This document shows positions 15,989 to 26,203 of a stretch of 64,000 nucleotides of DNA, piece after piece; the stretch's first letter is position 1, and each line of letters starts with the position of its first letter. Under the pieces are notes generated by a model, which did no database searches, had not been told where the DNA came from, and saw only the letters and a program-made list of their open reading frames with translations. Both the position numbers and the translations under genes were made by a program. The stretch spans positions 620,001 through 684,000 of the forward strand of contig NZ_JBEPOC010000001.1 in NCBI RefSeq assembly GCF_040546585.1, given 5' to 3'. This DNA comes from Marmoricola sp. OAE513 (GTDB lineage Bacteria > Actinomycetota > Actinomycetes > Propionibacteriales > Nocardioidaceae).

Positions 15989-17140
15989 GTGCGGATCGCG
16001 CTGCTCACCTACTCGACCAAGCCGCGCGGCGGCGTGGTGCACACGCTCGCGCTGGCCGAGGCACTCGCCGCGCTCGGCGAGGAGGTGCACGTCTGGACCT
16101 TGGCGCGCGGCGGTGACACCACCTTCTTCAGGCCGGTCGCGCCGGCTGTGAGCGTGCACCCCGTGCCGTTCCCCGACGTGGCCGACGAGGACGTCGGTAC
16201 CCGGATCGTCCGCTCGATCGCGGCCCTGCGGACGGCCTTCGAGGCCGCTCGGGACGTCTACGACGTCGTGCACGCCCAGGACTGCATCAGCGCGAACGCC
16301 GCGATGCCGTGCATCCGCACCATCCACCACCTCGACACCTTCACCACCCCGGAGCTCGCGGCCTGCCACGAGCGAGCGGTCGTGGAGCCGACCGATCGGA
16401 TCTGCGTGTCTGCTGCCGTGGCGGCCGAGGTCGAGGCCGGCTGGGGCCTGACCCCCACGGTCATCCCGAACGGCGTCGACGCCCACCGGTTCGTCGCGGG
16501 GGCCCGCGACGTGGCCGGACGCGAGACGTGGCGTCGGCGGCTGGGCACCTACGTCCTGGCGCTGGGAGGCATCGAGCCGCGCAAGGGCAGCATCGACCTG
16601 CTCGAGGCGATGGCCCTGGTCCAGCAGGAACGCCCCGGGACCCGCCTGGTGCTGGCCGGCGGCGAGACGTTGTTCGACTACCGCGACTACCGACGCGCCT
16701 TCGAAAGCCGGGCCGCCGAGCTCGGCGTCGACCTCGAGGTGCTCGGCGGCATCGACGACGCCGCCCTGCCGACTCTCGTCGCCGAGGCGAGCGCGCTCGG
16801 GTTCGTCTCCACCAAGGAGGGGTTTGGGCTGGCCGCGATGGAGGCGCTCGCCGCGGGGGTTCCGGTGGTGGCGCGCGACCTCCCTGTCCTGCGCGAGGTC
16901 TTCGGTTCCACGGTCACCTACGCCCGGGACGTGCCGTCGATCGCGCAGGCGCTCGACGGTGTCCTGGGCGGCACCCACGATCCGGGACCAGGGCGTGCGC
17001 TCGCTGCGACGTACAGCTGGACGGCCGCTGCCACTGCCCACCAGCGGTTCTATGCCGGGCGCCGCGAACGCCTACCCAATTCCCCAGATCCAAACGTCCT
17101 GAGCGGGTTTGATTCCTCCGCGCAGACCCGCAAGGGTTGA
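15989..17140 (+). CDS. MSMEG_0565 family GT4-type glycosyltransferase
   Basis: This 383-residue GT-B retaining glycosyltransferase begins MRIALLTYSTKPRGGVVHTL, the hallmark of the glycosyltransferase found in mycobacterial Nit1C clusters. It has the GT4 nucleotide-sugar motif EGFGLAAMEALAAGVPVVA (E-x7-E) near residues 273-291 and the linker motif VIPNGVDAHRF. It probably transfers a sugar from a nucleotide donor to the product of the nitrilase/radical SAM pathway, or to a carrier. The GTG start lies 3 nt after the altered nitrilase, and glgE begins 3 nt after its stop, so it bridges the Nit1C and GlgE gene sets on what is probably one transcript. Confidence 0.85.
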   Translation: MRIALLTYSTKPRGGVVHTLALAEALAALGEEVHVWTLARGGDTTFFRPVAPAVSVHPVPFPDVADEDVGTRIVRSIAALRTAFEAARDVYDVVHAQDCISANAAMPCIRTIHHLDTFTTPELAACHERAVVEPTDRICVSAAVAAEVEAGWGLTPTVIPNGVDAHRFVAGARDVAGRETWRRRLGTYVLALGGIEPRKGSIDLLEAMALVQQERPGTRLVLAGGETLFDYRDYRRAFESRAAELGVDLEVLGGIDDAALPTLVAEASALGFVSTKEGFGLAAMEALAAGVPVVARDLPVLREVFGSTVTYARDVPSIAQALDGVLGGTHDPGPGRALAATYSWTAAATAHQRFYAGRRERLPNSPDPNVLSGFDSSAQTRKG

Positions 17141-17143
17141 GCC

Positions 17144-19126
17144 ATGGTGGGACGGATCCCGGTACTGGACGTGACGCCCGTGGTCGAGCACGGGCGCTAT
17201 CCCGCCAAGTCCGTGGTCGGTGAGTCGTTCCCCGTCACCGCCCTGGTCTTCCGCGAGGGGCACGACCTGCTCGGCGCCGACGTCGTGCTGACCGATCCCG
17301 CCGGGGTGCGGCGGGCACCGGTGCGGCTCACGCCGGTCGCCGGGGACGTCGACCGCTGGGGCGCGGAGGTGAGCGCGGACCAGGTCGGCGCGTGGTCCTT
17401 CACGATCCAGTCCTGGAGCGACCCGTTGTCGACCTGGCTGCACGACGCCGGCATCAAGATCCGCGCCGAGGTCGACGTCGAGCTGATGTTCGCCGAGGGA
17501 GCCGCCCTGCTCGAGCGCTGGGCCCGGGAGGTCGAGGCGCCGAAGGCCGCCCGTACGGTCGCGGCCGACACCCTCAGGGCACTGACCGACACGAGCCGTC
17601 CCGTCGAGGCCCGGCTGGCCGCTGCGGAGAGTCCGGCGGTCGACGAGCTGTTCACGGCGTACCCGCTCCGCGACCTGCTGACCTCCGAGGGCCCCTACCC
17701 GCTCTTCGTGTCCCGCGAACGCGCGCTGAACAGCGCTTGGTACGAGTTCTTCCCGCGCTCAGAGGGGGCCACCGAGGCAGCCGACGGGACCCGCACCAGT
17801 GGCACGTTCAAGACGGCGATCCACCGCCTCGAGGCGGTCGCGGCGATGGGCTTCGACGTGCTCTACCTGCCCCCGATCCACCCGATCGGCGAGGTCAACC
17901 GCAAGGGCCGCAACAACACCCTGACGCCCGGGCCGACCGACGTCGGCTCGCCCTGGGCGATCGGCTCCAAGGCCGGCGGGCACGACAAGATCCACCCCGA
18001 CCTCGGGACGCTCAAGGACTTCGACGCCTTCGTGAAGAAGGCGGGCTCGCTCGGCCTCGAGGTCGCGCTGGACCTCGCGCTCCAGGCTGCTCCCGACCAC
18101 CCCTGGGTCAAGAAGCACCAGGAGTGGTTCACCACCCGCGTCGACGGATCGATCGCGTACGCCGAGAACCCGCCGAAGAAGTACCAGGACATCTACCCGA
18201 TCAACTTCGACAACGACCCCGAGGGCATCTACGCCGAGGTGCTCCGCGTCGTCCGGCACTGGATGAAGCACGGCGTCCGGATCTTCCGCGTCGACAACCC
18301 GCACACGAAGCCGCTCGCGTTCTGGGAGCGCCTGCTCGGAGAGCTGCGCGAGACCGACCCGGACGTGCTGTTCCTCGCCGAGGCGTTCACGAAGCCACCG
18401 ATGATGCAGGCGCTGGCCAAGATCGGCTTCCACCAGAGCTACACCTACTTCACCTGGCGCAACCACAAGGCCGAGATCGAGGACTACCTGCGCGAGGTGT
18501 CCGCCACGTCGGCGCACTACTTCCGACCGAACTTCTGGCCCAACACCCCCGACATCCTGCACGAGTACCTGCAGCACGGCGGGCCGGCCGCGTTCCGGAT
18601 CCGGGCCACGCTCGCCGCCACCGGCTCCCCCAGCTGGGGCGTGTACGCCGGGTTCGAGCTGTGCGAGCGGATGGCGGTCCGGCCCGGGAGCGAGGAGTAC
18701 CTGGACTCGGAGAAGTACGAGATCAAGGTGCGCGACTGGGCGGGCGCCGAGGCCGAGGGGCGGTCGTTGGCCCCTTACCTGACCCGGCTCAACGAGCTGC
18801 GCCGTCACCATCGGGCGCTGCAGCGGCTGCGTGGCCTGACCGTGCACCGCAGCGACAACGAGAACGTCTTGGTCTTCAGCCGGACCGTCCCGGCCGGCTC
18901 GGCGACCGCGAGCGACAGCGTGATCGTGGTGCTGACGCTCGACCCGCACTCCCCGCAGGAGACGATGGTGCACCTCGACCTCGCCGCCCTGGGTGTCCCG
19001 GACGACGCCGTCGTCGAGGTGCACGACGAGCTCACCGGCCAGACCTGGTCGTGGGGCACCGACAACTACGTCCGCCTCGACCCGTCCGTCGAGGTGGCCC
19101 ACATCCTGACCGTGAGGACCGCGTGA
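17144..19126 (+). CDS. glgE: Alpha-1,4-glucan:maltose-1-phosphate maltosyltransferase
   Basis: This 660-residue GH13_3 enzyme elongates alpha-1,4-glucan with maltose-1-phosphate. Catalytic residues are visible as Asp384 ([10 protein letters not shown], nucleophile), Glu413 ([11 protein letters not shown], acid/base) and Asp470 (PNTPDIL, stabiliser). Their spacing equals that reported for Streptomyces GlgE (394/423/480). The N-terminal region ([24 protein letters not shown]) is the usual GlgE beta-sandwich and S-domain. The ATG lies 3 nt after the preceding stop. Together with TreS, Mak and GlgB downstream it forms the complete GlgE pathway converting trehalose to branched alpha-glucan in the cytoplasm. 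Confidence 0.96.
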   Translation: MVGRIPVLDVTPVVEHGRYPAKSVVGESFPVTALVFREGHDLLGADVVLTDPAGVRRAPVRLTPVAGDVDRWGAEVSADQVGAWSFTIQSWSDPLSTWLHDAGIKIRAEVDVELMFAEGAALLERWAREVEAPKAARTVAADTLRALTDTSRPVEARLAAAESPAVDELFTAYPLRDLLTSEGPYPLFVSRERALNSAWYEFFPRSEGATEAADGTRTSGTFKTAIHRLEAVAAMGFDVLYLPPIHPIGEVNRKGRNNTLTPGPTDVGSPWAIGSKAGGHDKIHPDLGTLKDFDAFVKKAGSLGLEVALDLALQAAPDHPWVKKHQEWFTTRVDGSIAYAENPPKKYQDIYPINFDNDPEGIYAEVLRVVRHWMKHGVRIFRVDNPHTKPLAFWERLLGELRETDPDVLFLAEAFTKPPMMQALAKIGFHQSYTYFTWRNHKAEIEDYLREVSATSAHYFRPNFWPNTPDILHEYLQHGGPAAFRIRATLAATGSPSWGVYAGFELCERMAVRPGSEEYLDSEKYEIKVRDWAGAEAEGRSLAPYLTRLNELRRHHRALQRLRGLTVHRSDNENVLVFSRTVPAGSATASDSVIVVLTLDPHSPQETMVHLDLAALGVPDDAVVEVHDELTGQTWSWGTDNYVRLDPSVEVAHILTVRTA

Positions 19127-20856
19127 CCGAACCCGCCATCCATGCCACTGCTACCGCCAGCGCGACCGTTCTCGGCGACGAGCCGGAGTGGTTCAAGACA
19201 GCCGTCTTCTACGAGGTGCTGGTGCGCTCGTTCAAGGACTCCGACGGTGACGGCGTCGGCGACTTCCGCGGGCTGACGGAGAAGCTCGACTACTTGCAGT
19301 GGCTCGGTGTCGACTGCCTGTGGGTCCCGCCGTTCTTCACCTCCCCGCTGCGCGACGGCGGGTACGACGTCGCCGACTACACCAACATCCTCCCCGAGTG
19401 CGGCACCGTCGAGGACTTCCACGCGTTCCTCGACGCCGCGCACGCCCGCGGCATCCGCGTGATCATCGACTTCGTCATGAACCACACCTCGGACGCGCAC
19501 CCGTGGTTCCAGGCGAGCCGGTCGGACCCGGACGGCGAGTTCGGCGACTTCTACGTCTGGTCCGACACCGACCAGCTCTACGAGGACGCACGGATCATCT
19601 TCGTCGACACCGAACCGTCGAACTGGACCTGGGACCCGGTCCGCGGCCAGTACTTCTGGCACCGGTTCTTCTCCCACCAGCCCGACCTGAACTTCGACAA
19701 CCCGAAGGTCCTGCAGGCGATGCTCGACGCGATGGCGTTCTGGCTCGACATGGGCCTCGACGGGTTCCGCCTCGACGCCGTGCCGTACCTCTTCGAGCGT
19801 CCCGGGACCAACGGCGAGAACCTGCCCGAGACGCACGAGGCGCTCAAGCAGGTCCGGCGCTTCGTCGACGAGAACTACCCGGGCACGGTGCTGCTGTGCG
19901 AGGCCAATCAGTGGCCGAGCGACGTTGTCGAGTACTTCGGGGACCCAGAGGTGGGTGGCGACGAGTGCCACATGGCGTTCCACTTCCCGGTGATGCCCCG
20001 CATCTTCATGGCGGTGCGACGCGAGTCCCGGTTCCCGATCTCCGAGATCATGGAGCAGACGCCCGCCATCCCGGCCAACTGCCAGTGGGGCATCTTCCTG
20101 CGCAACCACGACGAGCTCACCCTCGAGATGGTGACCGACGAGGACCGCGACTACATGTGGTCGGAGTACGCCCAGGACCCGCGGATGAAGGCGAACATCG
20201 GCATCCGTCGCCGGCTCGCGCCGCTGCTGGACAACGACACCAACCGGATGGAGCTGTTCACGGCTCTCCTGCTCTCCCTGCCCGGGTCCCCCGTCCTGTA
20301 CTACGGGGACGAGATCGGGATGGGCGACAACATCTGGCTCGGTGACCGTGACGGCGTACGCACCCCGATGCAGTGGTCCTCGGACCGCAACGGCGGGTTC
20401 TCCTCGGCCACGCCGGGCAAGCTGCACCTGCCCGCGGTTCAAGATCCCGTTTACGGGTACCAGTCGGTCAACGTGGAAGCCGAACTCGACAACTCCTCCT
20501 CGCTTCTGCACTGGACGCGGAAGATGATCCACACCCGCAAGCAGCACCCCAGCTTCGGGCTGGGCGACTTCAGCGACCTGGGCGGCACCAATCCCTCGGT
20601 GCTCTCCTACGTGCGGGAGCACGCCTGGGTCGACGAGGACGGTCTGTCGCACCGCGACACGGTCCTCTGCGTGAACAACTTGTCCCGCTTCCCCCAACCG
20701 GTCGAGCTCGACCTGCGCCGGTGGGAGGGCGTGACGCCCGTCGAGCTCCTCGGCGGGGTCCGATTCCCCCAGGTCGGGGAGCTCCCCTACCTGCTGACCC
20801 TCGGCGGGTACGGCTTCTACTGGATCCGCCTCCCGGAGGTTGCCGATGACGCCTGA
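19123..20856 (+). CDS. treS: Trehalose synthase (maltose alpha-D-glucosyltransferase)
   Basis: This 577-residue GH13 enzyme interconverts trehalose and maltose. It has the family opening [22 protein letters not shown], the nucleophile region [27 protein letters not shown], the acid/base region [18 protein letters not shown] and the stabilising Asp in [11 protein letters not shown]. The GTG at 19123 overlaps the glgE stop by 4 nt (GTGA). The reading frame stays open far upstream through glgE, but that part has no homology and is a GC-rich shadow. TreS commonly assembles with maltokinase, encoded directly downstream, which channels maltose to maltose-1-phosphate. Confidence 0.96.
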   Translation: MTEPAIHATATASATVLGDEPEWFKTAVFYEVLVRSFKDSDGDGVGDFRGLTEKLDYLQWLGVDCLWVPPFFTSPLRDGGYDVADYTNILPECGTVEDFHAFLDAAHARGIRVIIDFVMNHTSDAHPWFQASRSDPDGEFGDFYVWSDTDQLYEDARIIFVDTEPSNWTWDPVRGQYFWHRFFSHQPDLNFDNPKVLQAMLDAMAFWLDMGLDGFRLDAVPYLFERPGTNGENLPETHEALKQVRRFVDENYPGTVLLCEANQWPSDVVEYFGDPEVGGDECHMAFHFPVMPRIFMAVRRESRFPISEIMEQTPAIPANCQWGIFLRNHDELTLEMVTDEDRDYMWSEYAQDPRMKANIGIRRRLAPLLDNDTNRMELFTALLLSLPGSPVLYYGDEIGMGDNIWLGDRDGVRTPMQWSSDRNGGFSSATPGKLHLPAVQDPVYGYQSVNVEAELDNSSSLLHWTRKMIHTRKQHPSFGLGDFSDLGGTNPSVLSYVREHAWVDEDGLSHRDTVLCVNNLSRFPQPVELDLRRWEGVTPVELLGGVRFPQVGELPYLLTLGGYGFYWIRLPEVADDA

Positions 20857-22198
20857 CCAGATCGCCGCCTACATCGCCGACGCCCGCTGGTTCGGCGGGA
20901 AGGGGCGCGCCTTCGAGGTCACCGCGGTGACCGAGCTGGTGCTCGCCCCGGGCGTCAGCACGAACCTGGTCCGGCTGTCCTACGCCGATGGTGGCACCGA
21001 CCTCTACCAGATCCCGCTGTCGTCGTACGACGAGCCGCAGGAGCGGTTGGCGCACGCCGCCATCGGGATCTGGGACGACCGCCACCACTACGACGCCGTC
21101 CACGACCGCGACGCCATGCAGGTCTGGCTGGAGGCCTTCGCCGGCGCTCCCAGCGACGAGCTCGACGAGCACGTCTCGTTCACCCGTACCTCCGAGCACG
21201 AGCTCGACCGGGAGACCCACTCGACGCCGTTGTCGGGCGAGCAGTCGAACTCCTCGCTCGCGTTCGGTGACGACGCCCTGCTCAAGGTCTTCCGGCGGCT
21301 CGAACCCGGCACCAACCCGGACATCGAGATCCACGAGGTGCTCACCGCGGCGGAGAGCACCCACATCGCCGCCCTCCACGGGCACGTCGTCGCCGACGTG
21401 CCCGACCTCGGTCGGATCGACCTCGCGATGCTGCAGCAGTTCTTGCGCACCGCCAGCGACGGCTGGGAGCTCGCCCTGGCCAGCGTCCGCAACCTGGTCA
21501 TGGAGACCGACCTGCTGCCCGAGGAGTCCGGCGGCGACTTCGCCGCCGAGGCCCACCGGCTCGGCGCCGGACTGGCCGAGATCCACGACGTCCTCCAGGA
21601 TTCGTTCGGCACCGGCACCGCTGACGGCGCCTACCTCGCGGACCAGATGCAGACCCGGCTCGACGAGGCCGCGCAGGTCGTTCCCGAGCTCGGGGAGATG
21701 CGCTTCGCGTTGACCTCGAGCTTCGACGCGATCCGTGCCCTCGGCGCTCTCGACGTGCAACGGATCCACGGGGACCTCCACCTCGGCCAGACCCTGCGCA
21801 CCTCGCTCGGCTGGAAGTTCGTCGACTTCGAGGGCGAGCCCGCCAAGAGCCTGGAGGAGCGGCGGCTCCCTGACTCGACGTGGCGCGACGTCGCCGGCAT
21901 GGTCCGGTCCTTCGACTACGCCGCATCCACCGTCAGCCGCGACCTCGGCGGAGCCCAGGAGGAGGCTGCCGAGATCACGCACCGCGCCGAGTCCTGGACC
22001 GCGCACACGACAGCCGCCTTCCTCGCCGGGTACGCCGAGCAGCGCGGCGAGCCGATGAGCGACGCCGAGGGGGCGCTGCTGCGCGCGTACATCGCGGACA
22101 AGGCGATCTACGAGGCGGTCTACGAGACGCGCAACCGACCGAGCTGGGTCGGCATCCCGCTGCTGGCGCTCAGCGGCATCGTCGGGAGCGCAGCATGA
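20846..22198 (+). CDS. mak: Maltokinase
   Basis: This 450-residue kinase phosphorylates maltose with ATP to maltose-1-phosphate for GlgE. The N-terminal cap [21 protein letters not shown] is typical of Mak/Pep2. The C-terminal lobe carries the aminoglycoside-phosphotransferase-like catalytic loop [13 protein letters not shown] and the metal-binding [15 protein letters not shown]. The ATG at 20846 follows GGAGG at 6 nt and overlaps treS by 11 nt. In many mycobacteria this domain lies beside or fused to TreS; here it is a separate gene of normal length. Confidence 0.94.
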   Translation: MTPDQIAAYIADARWFGGKGRAFEVTAVTELVLAPGVSTNLVRLSYADGGTDLYQIPLSSYDEPQERLAHAAIGIWDDRHHYDAVHDRDAMQVWLEAFAGAPSDELDEHVSFTRTSEHELDRETHSTPLSGEQSNSSLAFGDDALLKVFRRLEPGTNPDIEIHEVLTAAESTHIAALHGHVVADVPDLGRIDLAMLQQFLRTASDGWELALASVRNLVMETDLLPEESGGDFAAEAHRLGAGLAEIHDVLQDSFGTGTADGAYLADQMQTRLDEAAQVVPELGEMRFALTSSFDAIRALGALDVQRIHGDLHLGQTLRTSLGWKFVDFEGEPAKSLEERRLPDSTWRDVAGMVRSFDYAASTVSRDLGGAQEEAAEITHRAESWTAHTTAAFLAGYAEQRGEPMSDAEGALLRAYIADKAIYEAVYETRNRPSWVGIPLLALSGIVGSAA

Positions 22199-24072
22199 CC
22201 GCGCCGAAGAGCACGCCCGCACAGGCGCCCGAGCTGGGCGACCTGGACCTGTACCTGATCGGCGAGGGCCGTCACCACCGCCTCTGGGAGGCGCTCGGCG
22301 CGCACCCGTACGACGGCGGCACCCGGTTCGCGGTGTGGGCGCCGAACGCCCGCGAGGTCCGCCTCGTCGGCGACTTCAACGGCTGGGACCGGGCCACGAT
22401 GCCGATGGCCCGGCGCGACGGCTCCGGGATCTGGGAGCTCGACGTCACCGGCGCCCGGCCAGGGGCCCGCTACAAGTACGTCGTCGCCGGTGCCGACGGC
22501 GTCTGGACCGACCGCGCCGACCCGATGGCCGTGCACACGGCTGTCCCGCCCGAGACGCACTCGGTCATCTACTCCTCCCGGCACACCTGGTCCGACGACG
22601 CCTGGATGAAGGCGCGCACTGACCGTCCGGACCAGGCTCCGATGTCGGTCTACGAGGTGCACCTCGGGTCCTGGCGCAAGGGCCTGTCCTACGACGACCT
22701 CGCCGAGCAGCTGACGGCGTACGTGGTGGAGACGGGGTTCACCCACGTCGAGCTGCTGCCCGTCATGGAGCACCCCTACGGCGGCTCCTGGGGCTACCAG
22801 GTGACCTCTTACTACGCCCCGACGTCCCGCTTCGGTGACCCCGACGGCCTGCGTCGGTTGATCGACCGGCTGCACCAGGCCGGCATCGGCGTGATCCTGG
22901 ACTGGGTCCCGGCGCACTTCCCGAAGGACGAGTTCGCGCTGGCCCGGTTCGACGGGACGCCGCTCTACGAGGACCCGAACCCGACCCGCGGCGAGCACCC
23001 CGAGTGGGGCACGCTCGTCTTCGACTTCGGGCGTCTCGAGGTCCGCAACTTTCTGATCGCCAACGCGCTGTACTGGCTCGAGGAGTTCCACGTCGACGGT
23101 CTGCGCGTGGACGCGGTCGCCTCGATGCTCTACCTGGACTACTCCCGCCCGGACGGCCAGTGGACCCCCAACGTGCACGGAGGTCGCGAGAACCTCGAGG
23201 CCGTCGCGTTCCTGCAGGAGCTCAACGTCGCCGTCGGCGCCCAGGTGCCCGGCGCGACGGTCATCGCCGAGGAGTCCACCTCGTGGCCGGGCGTCACCGC
23301 GCGCGTCGACGCCGACGGACTCGGCTTCGGCTTCAAGTGGAACATGGGCTGGATGCACGACTCGTTGGCCTACATCTCCCAGGACCCGATGTACCGGTCG
23401 CACCACCACGACCAGCTGACCTTCAGCCTGGCCTACGCGTTCTCCGAGCAGTACGTGCTCCCGATCAGCCACGACGAGGTCGTGCACGGCAAGGGCTCCC
23501 TGCTGCGCAAGATGCCGGGCGACCGCTGGAAGCAGTTCGCCGGCGTACGGTCCTTCCTCGCCTACCAGTGGGCGCACCCGGGCAAGCAGCTGCTCTTCAT
23601 GGGTAGCGAGTTCGCGCAGGACAACGAGTGGGCCGAGGCCGGCGAGCTGGACTGGTGGCTGCTCGACCAGGCCGAGCACCGCGGCGTGCTGGACCTCGTG
23701 GGTGACCTCAACCGCCGGTACGCCGGCACCCCCGCCCTCTGGACCCAGGACGCCGTCGGCCACGGGTTCACCTGGCTGGCGGCGGGCGACGCAAGCAGCA
23801 ACGTGATCGCGTTCGTCCGCTGGGGCACCGGCGGCGAGGCGCTGGTCTGCATCTGCAACTTCTCCGGCCGCCCGCACGAGCAGTACCGCGTGCCGCTCCC
23901 CTTCGCCGGAGTCTGGGACGAGGTGCTCAACACCGACGCCGAGACGTACGGCGGCTCCGGCGTCGGCAACCTCGGCAGCGTCACCGCCGTTGACCAGCCG
24001 TACGGCGACCAGCCCGCGAGCGCGACGCTGCGACTGCCTCCGCTGGGAACGCTCTGGCTCGCACCGCACTAG
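22195..24072 (+). CDS. glgB: 1,4-alpha-glucan branching enzyme
   Basis: This 625-residue GH13/CBM48 enzyme introduces alpha-1,6 branches. The N-terminal CBM48 domain is recognisable from [24 protein letters not shown] (around residues 42-65). The catalytic barrel contains [19 protein letters not shown] (nucleophile Asp), [13 protein letters not shown] (Glu) and [15 protein letters not shown] (Asp). It lacks the extra N-terminal domain found in longer GlgB forms. The ATG overlaps the mak stop by 4 nt, closing the glgE-treS-mak-glgB operon. Confidence 0.95.
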   Translation: MTAPKSTPAQAPELGDLDLYLIGEGRHHRLWEALGAHPYDGGTRFAVWAPNAREVRLVGDFNGWDRATMPMARRDGSGIWELDVTGARPGARYKYVVAGADGVWTDRADPMAVHTAVPPETHSVIYSSRHTWSDDAWMKARTDRPDQAPMSVYEVHLGSWRKGLSYDDLAEQLTAYVVETGFTHVELLPVMEHPYGGSWGYQVTSYYAPTSRFGDPDGLRRLIDRLHQAGIGVILDWVPAHFPKDEFALARFDGTPLYEDPNPTRGEHPEWGTLVFDFGRLEVRNFLIANALYWLEEFHVDGLRVDAVASMLYLDYSRPDGQWTPNVHGGRENLEAVAFLQELNVAVGAQVPGATVIAEESTSWPGVTARVDADGLGFGFKWNMGWMHDSLAYISQDPMYRSHHHDQLTFSLAYAFSEQYVLPISHDEVVHGKGSLLRKMPGDRWKQFAGVRSFLAYQWAHPGKQLLFMGSEFAQDNEWAEAGELDWWLLDQAEHRGVLDLVGDLNRRYAGTPALWTQDAVGHGFTWLAAGDASSNVIAFVRWGTGGEALVCICNFSGRPHEQYRVPLPFAGVWDEVLNTDAETYGGSGVGNLGSVTAVDQPYGDQPASATLRLPPLGTLWLAPH

Positions 24073-24133
24073 ATTTCTCTGACTTTCTTCTCAGATCCCT
24101 TGTTTCTAGGGCAAAACTGTCGGTTCGCCTCCC

Positions 24134-24139
24134 TAGCGT
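24134..24139 (+). promoter_or_regulatory. Leaderless-type -10 element for the HNH gene
   Basis: TAGCGT fits the actinobacterial TANNNT -10 consensus and ends 7 nt before the ATG at 24147. There is no Shine-Dalgarno sequence. This arrangement is typical of transcripts starting at the initiation codon. Confidence 0.45.
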
Positions 24140-24146
24140 TGCTGTC

Positions 24147-25427
24147 ATGACCTCGACGACCGATCTTGCTGCCAGTGCGGTGCTGGTCGCGGTGCAGCGG
24201 AGCAGGGCGGCGGCCAACCAGGCTGATGTCGAAGTGCTGCTCGGTGCGGTCGAGTGGTGCCGGCTCCACGAGGTCAGTGATGCGGCGGAGGCGGCGGGCT
24301 GGCGGGAGGCTCCGGTGCTCCTCGGAGGCGAAGGGTCCCCCTACGTCGCGGAGTTCTGCGTTGCTGAGTTCGGTGCCGCGATCGGCGGCACCACCGACTC
24401 GGGCCGCAGCCTGCTGGCCCAGGCTCTCGAGCTCAAGCACCGACTGCCGTTGACCTGGTCGCGGGTCCTGGACGGCACCCTGCTGGCGTGGAAGGCCCGG
24501 CGGATCGCGGAACAGACCGTCGCGCTCTCCCCTGTGGCAGCCACCTACGTCGACGCGCAGGTCGCCCCGTTCGCCCACAAGATCGGACCAGCCGCCATCG
24601 AGCGTCTGATCGACGAGGCGGTGCTGCGCTTCATGCCGGCGCTCGCCGCCGAGATCGCGGAGCAGGCAGCCGAGGGGCGCCACGTCGAGGTGATCCACGA
24701 CCACCGCACCGGTTCGGGGATGTCCTCAATCCTAGCCACCGTCGACACCGCCGACGCGCTCGACCTCGACAACGCCCTCAGCATCGGCGCTGAAGCGATC
24801 AAGGCTGGTGGGTCCGAGGACAGCCTCAACGTCCGTCGGGCCCAGGCGCTTGGAGAACTCGCCCGCGGCCAACAGGCGCTCGTCCTGGCCGCGGACGGCG
24901 AACCAGTCGCGCCCGCTTGCCCTCGCGACATGACCCTCTACGTCCACCTCCGGCCCGAGGAAGCCCTGGTCCACCTGGAGAACGCCGGCTGCCAGGTCCT
25001 GACCAAGGACCAGCTCACCCGATGGATCAACACCGGCGACGCCAAGGTCGTCATCAAGCCGGTCATCGACCTCAACCAGACCCACAGCACCACCGCCTAC
25101 ACGATCCCCGACAGGATCCGCGAACAGGTGATCCTGCGCGACCGGACCTGCATCTTCCCGCACTGCAACCGGTCCGCCAGACGCTGCGACCTCGACCACA
25201 TCGAGCCCTACGACCAGGGCGGGACCACCTCCACCGGAAACCTCGCACCGCTCTGCCGACGACATCACCGCTACAAGACCCACGGCCGCTGGAGCTACAC
25301 GATGGTCGAACCAGGCGTCTACCTGTGGAGATCACCACTGGGCCGGACCTACCTCCGCGACCGCCACGGCACCGAAGACCTCACGCCCAAAACCGTCGAC
25401 CCACCAGACACCCCACCCGACGACTAG
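24147..25427 (+). CDS. 13E12/DUF222-type protein with C-terminal HNH endonuclease domain
   Basis: This 426-residue protein has a largely helical N-terminal DUF222/REP13E12-like region (residues ~20-300) and a C-terminal HNH nuclease motif, CIFPHCNRSARRCDLDHIEPYDQGG, followed by NLAPLCRRHHRYKTHGRW. The Cys pairs (FPHC and LCRRHH) and the His/Asn/His set are intact. Such genes occur in multiple copies in Nocardioides and mycobacteria, sometimes as mobile repeats. No flanking repeats or attachment sites are visible here. DNA cleavage activity is inferred from the motif only. It appears monocistronic. Confidence 0.85.
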   Translation: MTSTTDLAASAVLVAVQRSRAAANQADVEVLLGAVEWCRLHEVSDAAEAAGWREAPVLLGGEGSPYVAEFCVAEFGAAIGGTTDSGRSLLAQALELKHRLPLTWSRVLDGTLLAWKARRIAEQTVALSPVAATYVDAQVAPFAHKIGPAAIERLIDEAVLRFMPALAAEIAEQAAEGRHVEVIHDHRTGSGMSSILATVDTADALDLDNALSIGAEAIKAGGSEDSLNVRRAQALGELARGQQALVLAADGEPVAPACPRDMTLYVHLRPEEALVHLENAGCQVLTKDQLTRWINTGDAKVVIKPVIDLNQTHSTTAYTIPDRIREQVILRDRTCIFPHCNRSARRCDLDHIEPYDQGGTTSTGNLAPLCRRHHRYKTHGRWSYTMVEPGVYLWRSPLGRTYLRDRHGTEDLTPKTVDPPDTPPDD

Positions 25428-25498
25428 CCCGAACCGGACACCCCCCCCAGGTGCCCGGCCACCGGTGCGTGCCGGCGGCCGACCTTCGAGACAATCGC

Positions 25499-25981
25499 CT
25501 AACTGGCGATCCCTTGGGCGACGTGCCATCGCCACAGTTTCTCCAGATCGTCGACCCACGCTCCAGGCGCTCCCTCGTGCACGACGTGAACCCGTGAACG
25601 CGTCTCGGCGTCGACCTGCCCGGACTTGGTGATCGTCAGGGTGACGACTCCCTCCTGATCGAGCAACAGCGGCAGCACGTCGATCGTGCCGTCCCCTGGG
25701 AGGACCCAGTTCCAGCGCTTCACGATGCGACGAGGCTTGTCGGCCGCGACCAGGCTGGTTCGAACCCAGCCCGCCACCTCGTACGTCGTCGGGTCGCCGG
25801 GAATGGTGGCATCGCTGTAGTCGAACTCGGAGTCATCTCCCATTCCTCCCGTGCACGGCGGCCAACCGTGGACGTAGCGCAACGCGTTGAACACCTTCGT
25901 AGGGGTTCCAGGCACTTCGAGCTCGAACTCGATCCTGCCGGCCCCGCCTGGGATCTCACGACTGCCCGGCTCGCCGCGCAC
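25499..25981 (-). CDS. SRPBCC/AHSA1-like small protein
   Basis: This 160-residue reading frame from a GTG at 25981 shows an SRPBCC-like pattern: IEFELEVPGTPTKVFNALRYV at the start, ADKPRRIVKRWNWVLPGDGT in the middle, and SRVHVVHEGAPGAWVDDLEKLWRWHVAQG at the end, resembling the TRVTVVHEG..W motif of AHSA1-type proteins. These helix-grip proteins bind hydrophobic ligands or act in stress pathways; no specific role can be given. The start is uncertain. The 222 nt between its start and the Nudix gene contain no further gene that I can support. Confidence 0.55.
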   Translation of the reverse strand: MRGEPGSREIPGGAGRIEFELEVPGTPTKVFNALRYVHGWPPCTGGMGDDSEFDYSDATIPGDPTTYEVAGWVRTSLVAADKPRRIVKRWNWVLPGDGTIDVLPLLLDQEGVVTLTITKSGQVDAETRSRVHVVHEGAPGAWVDDLEKLWRWHVAQGIAS

Positions 25982-26191
25982 GTCCCGAATGATCGCCCAC
26001 GCTGCCGCGAGCCCTGCTTCCTCCTCCGGAAGAACGTCGATCAGCGGTGGCGAGACAATCTCCCGGGCGTGCTGGCTGGTCTCGCGAAACGAAACGACGG
26101 GGTCGCCCCCTCGATCGCGAACCCGTGGTGGTCAGACCCGAGCTCGCATGACATCTCTCGCAGCACCATGCCGGCGAATATAGGCTCCGAC

Positions 26192-26197
26192 TAGGCT
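26192..26197 (+). promoter_or_regulatory. Leaderless-type -10 element for the Nudix gene
   Basis: TAGGCT (TANNNT) ends 6 nt before the GTG at 26204. No ribosome-binding site is present, so initiation at the transcript's 5' end is likely. Confidence 0.45.
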
Positions 26198-26203
26198 GAC
26201 CGC

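Noticed and set aside
17392-19122. Open plus-strand frame extending treS upstream through glgE
   Set aside because: The extension is Arg/Pro/Gly-rich with no homology and lies entirely over glgE in another frame. TreS similarity begins just after the GTG at 19123.
24147-25427. Insertion sequence or mobile intron around the HNH gene
   Set aside because: No flanking inverted or direct repeats and no transposase or reverse-transcriptase gene. The neighbouring operons are undisturbed.
25428-25498. Terminator after the HNH gene
   Set aside because: Only a 5-bp CCGGC/GCCGG pairing is possible and there is no T-tract; too weak to call.
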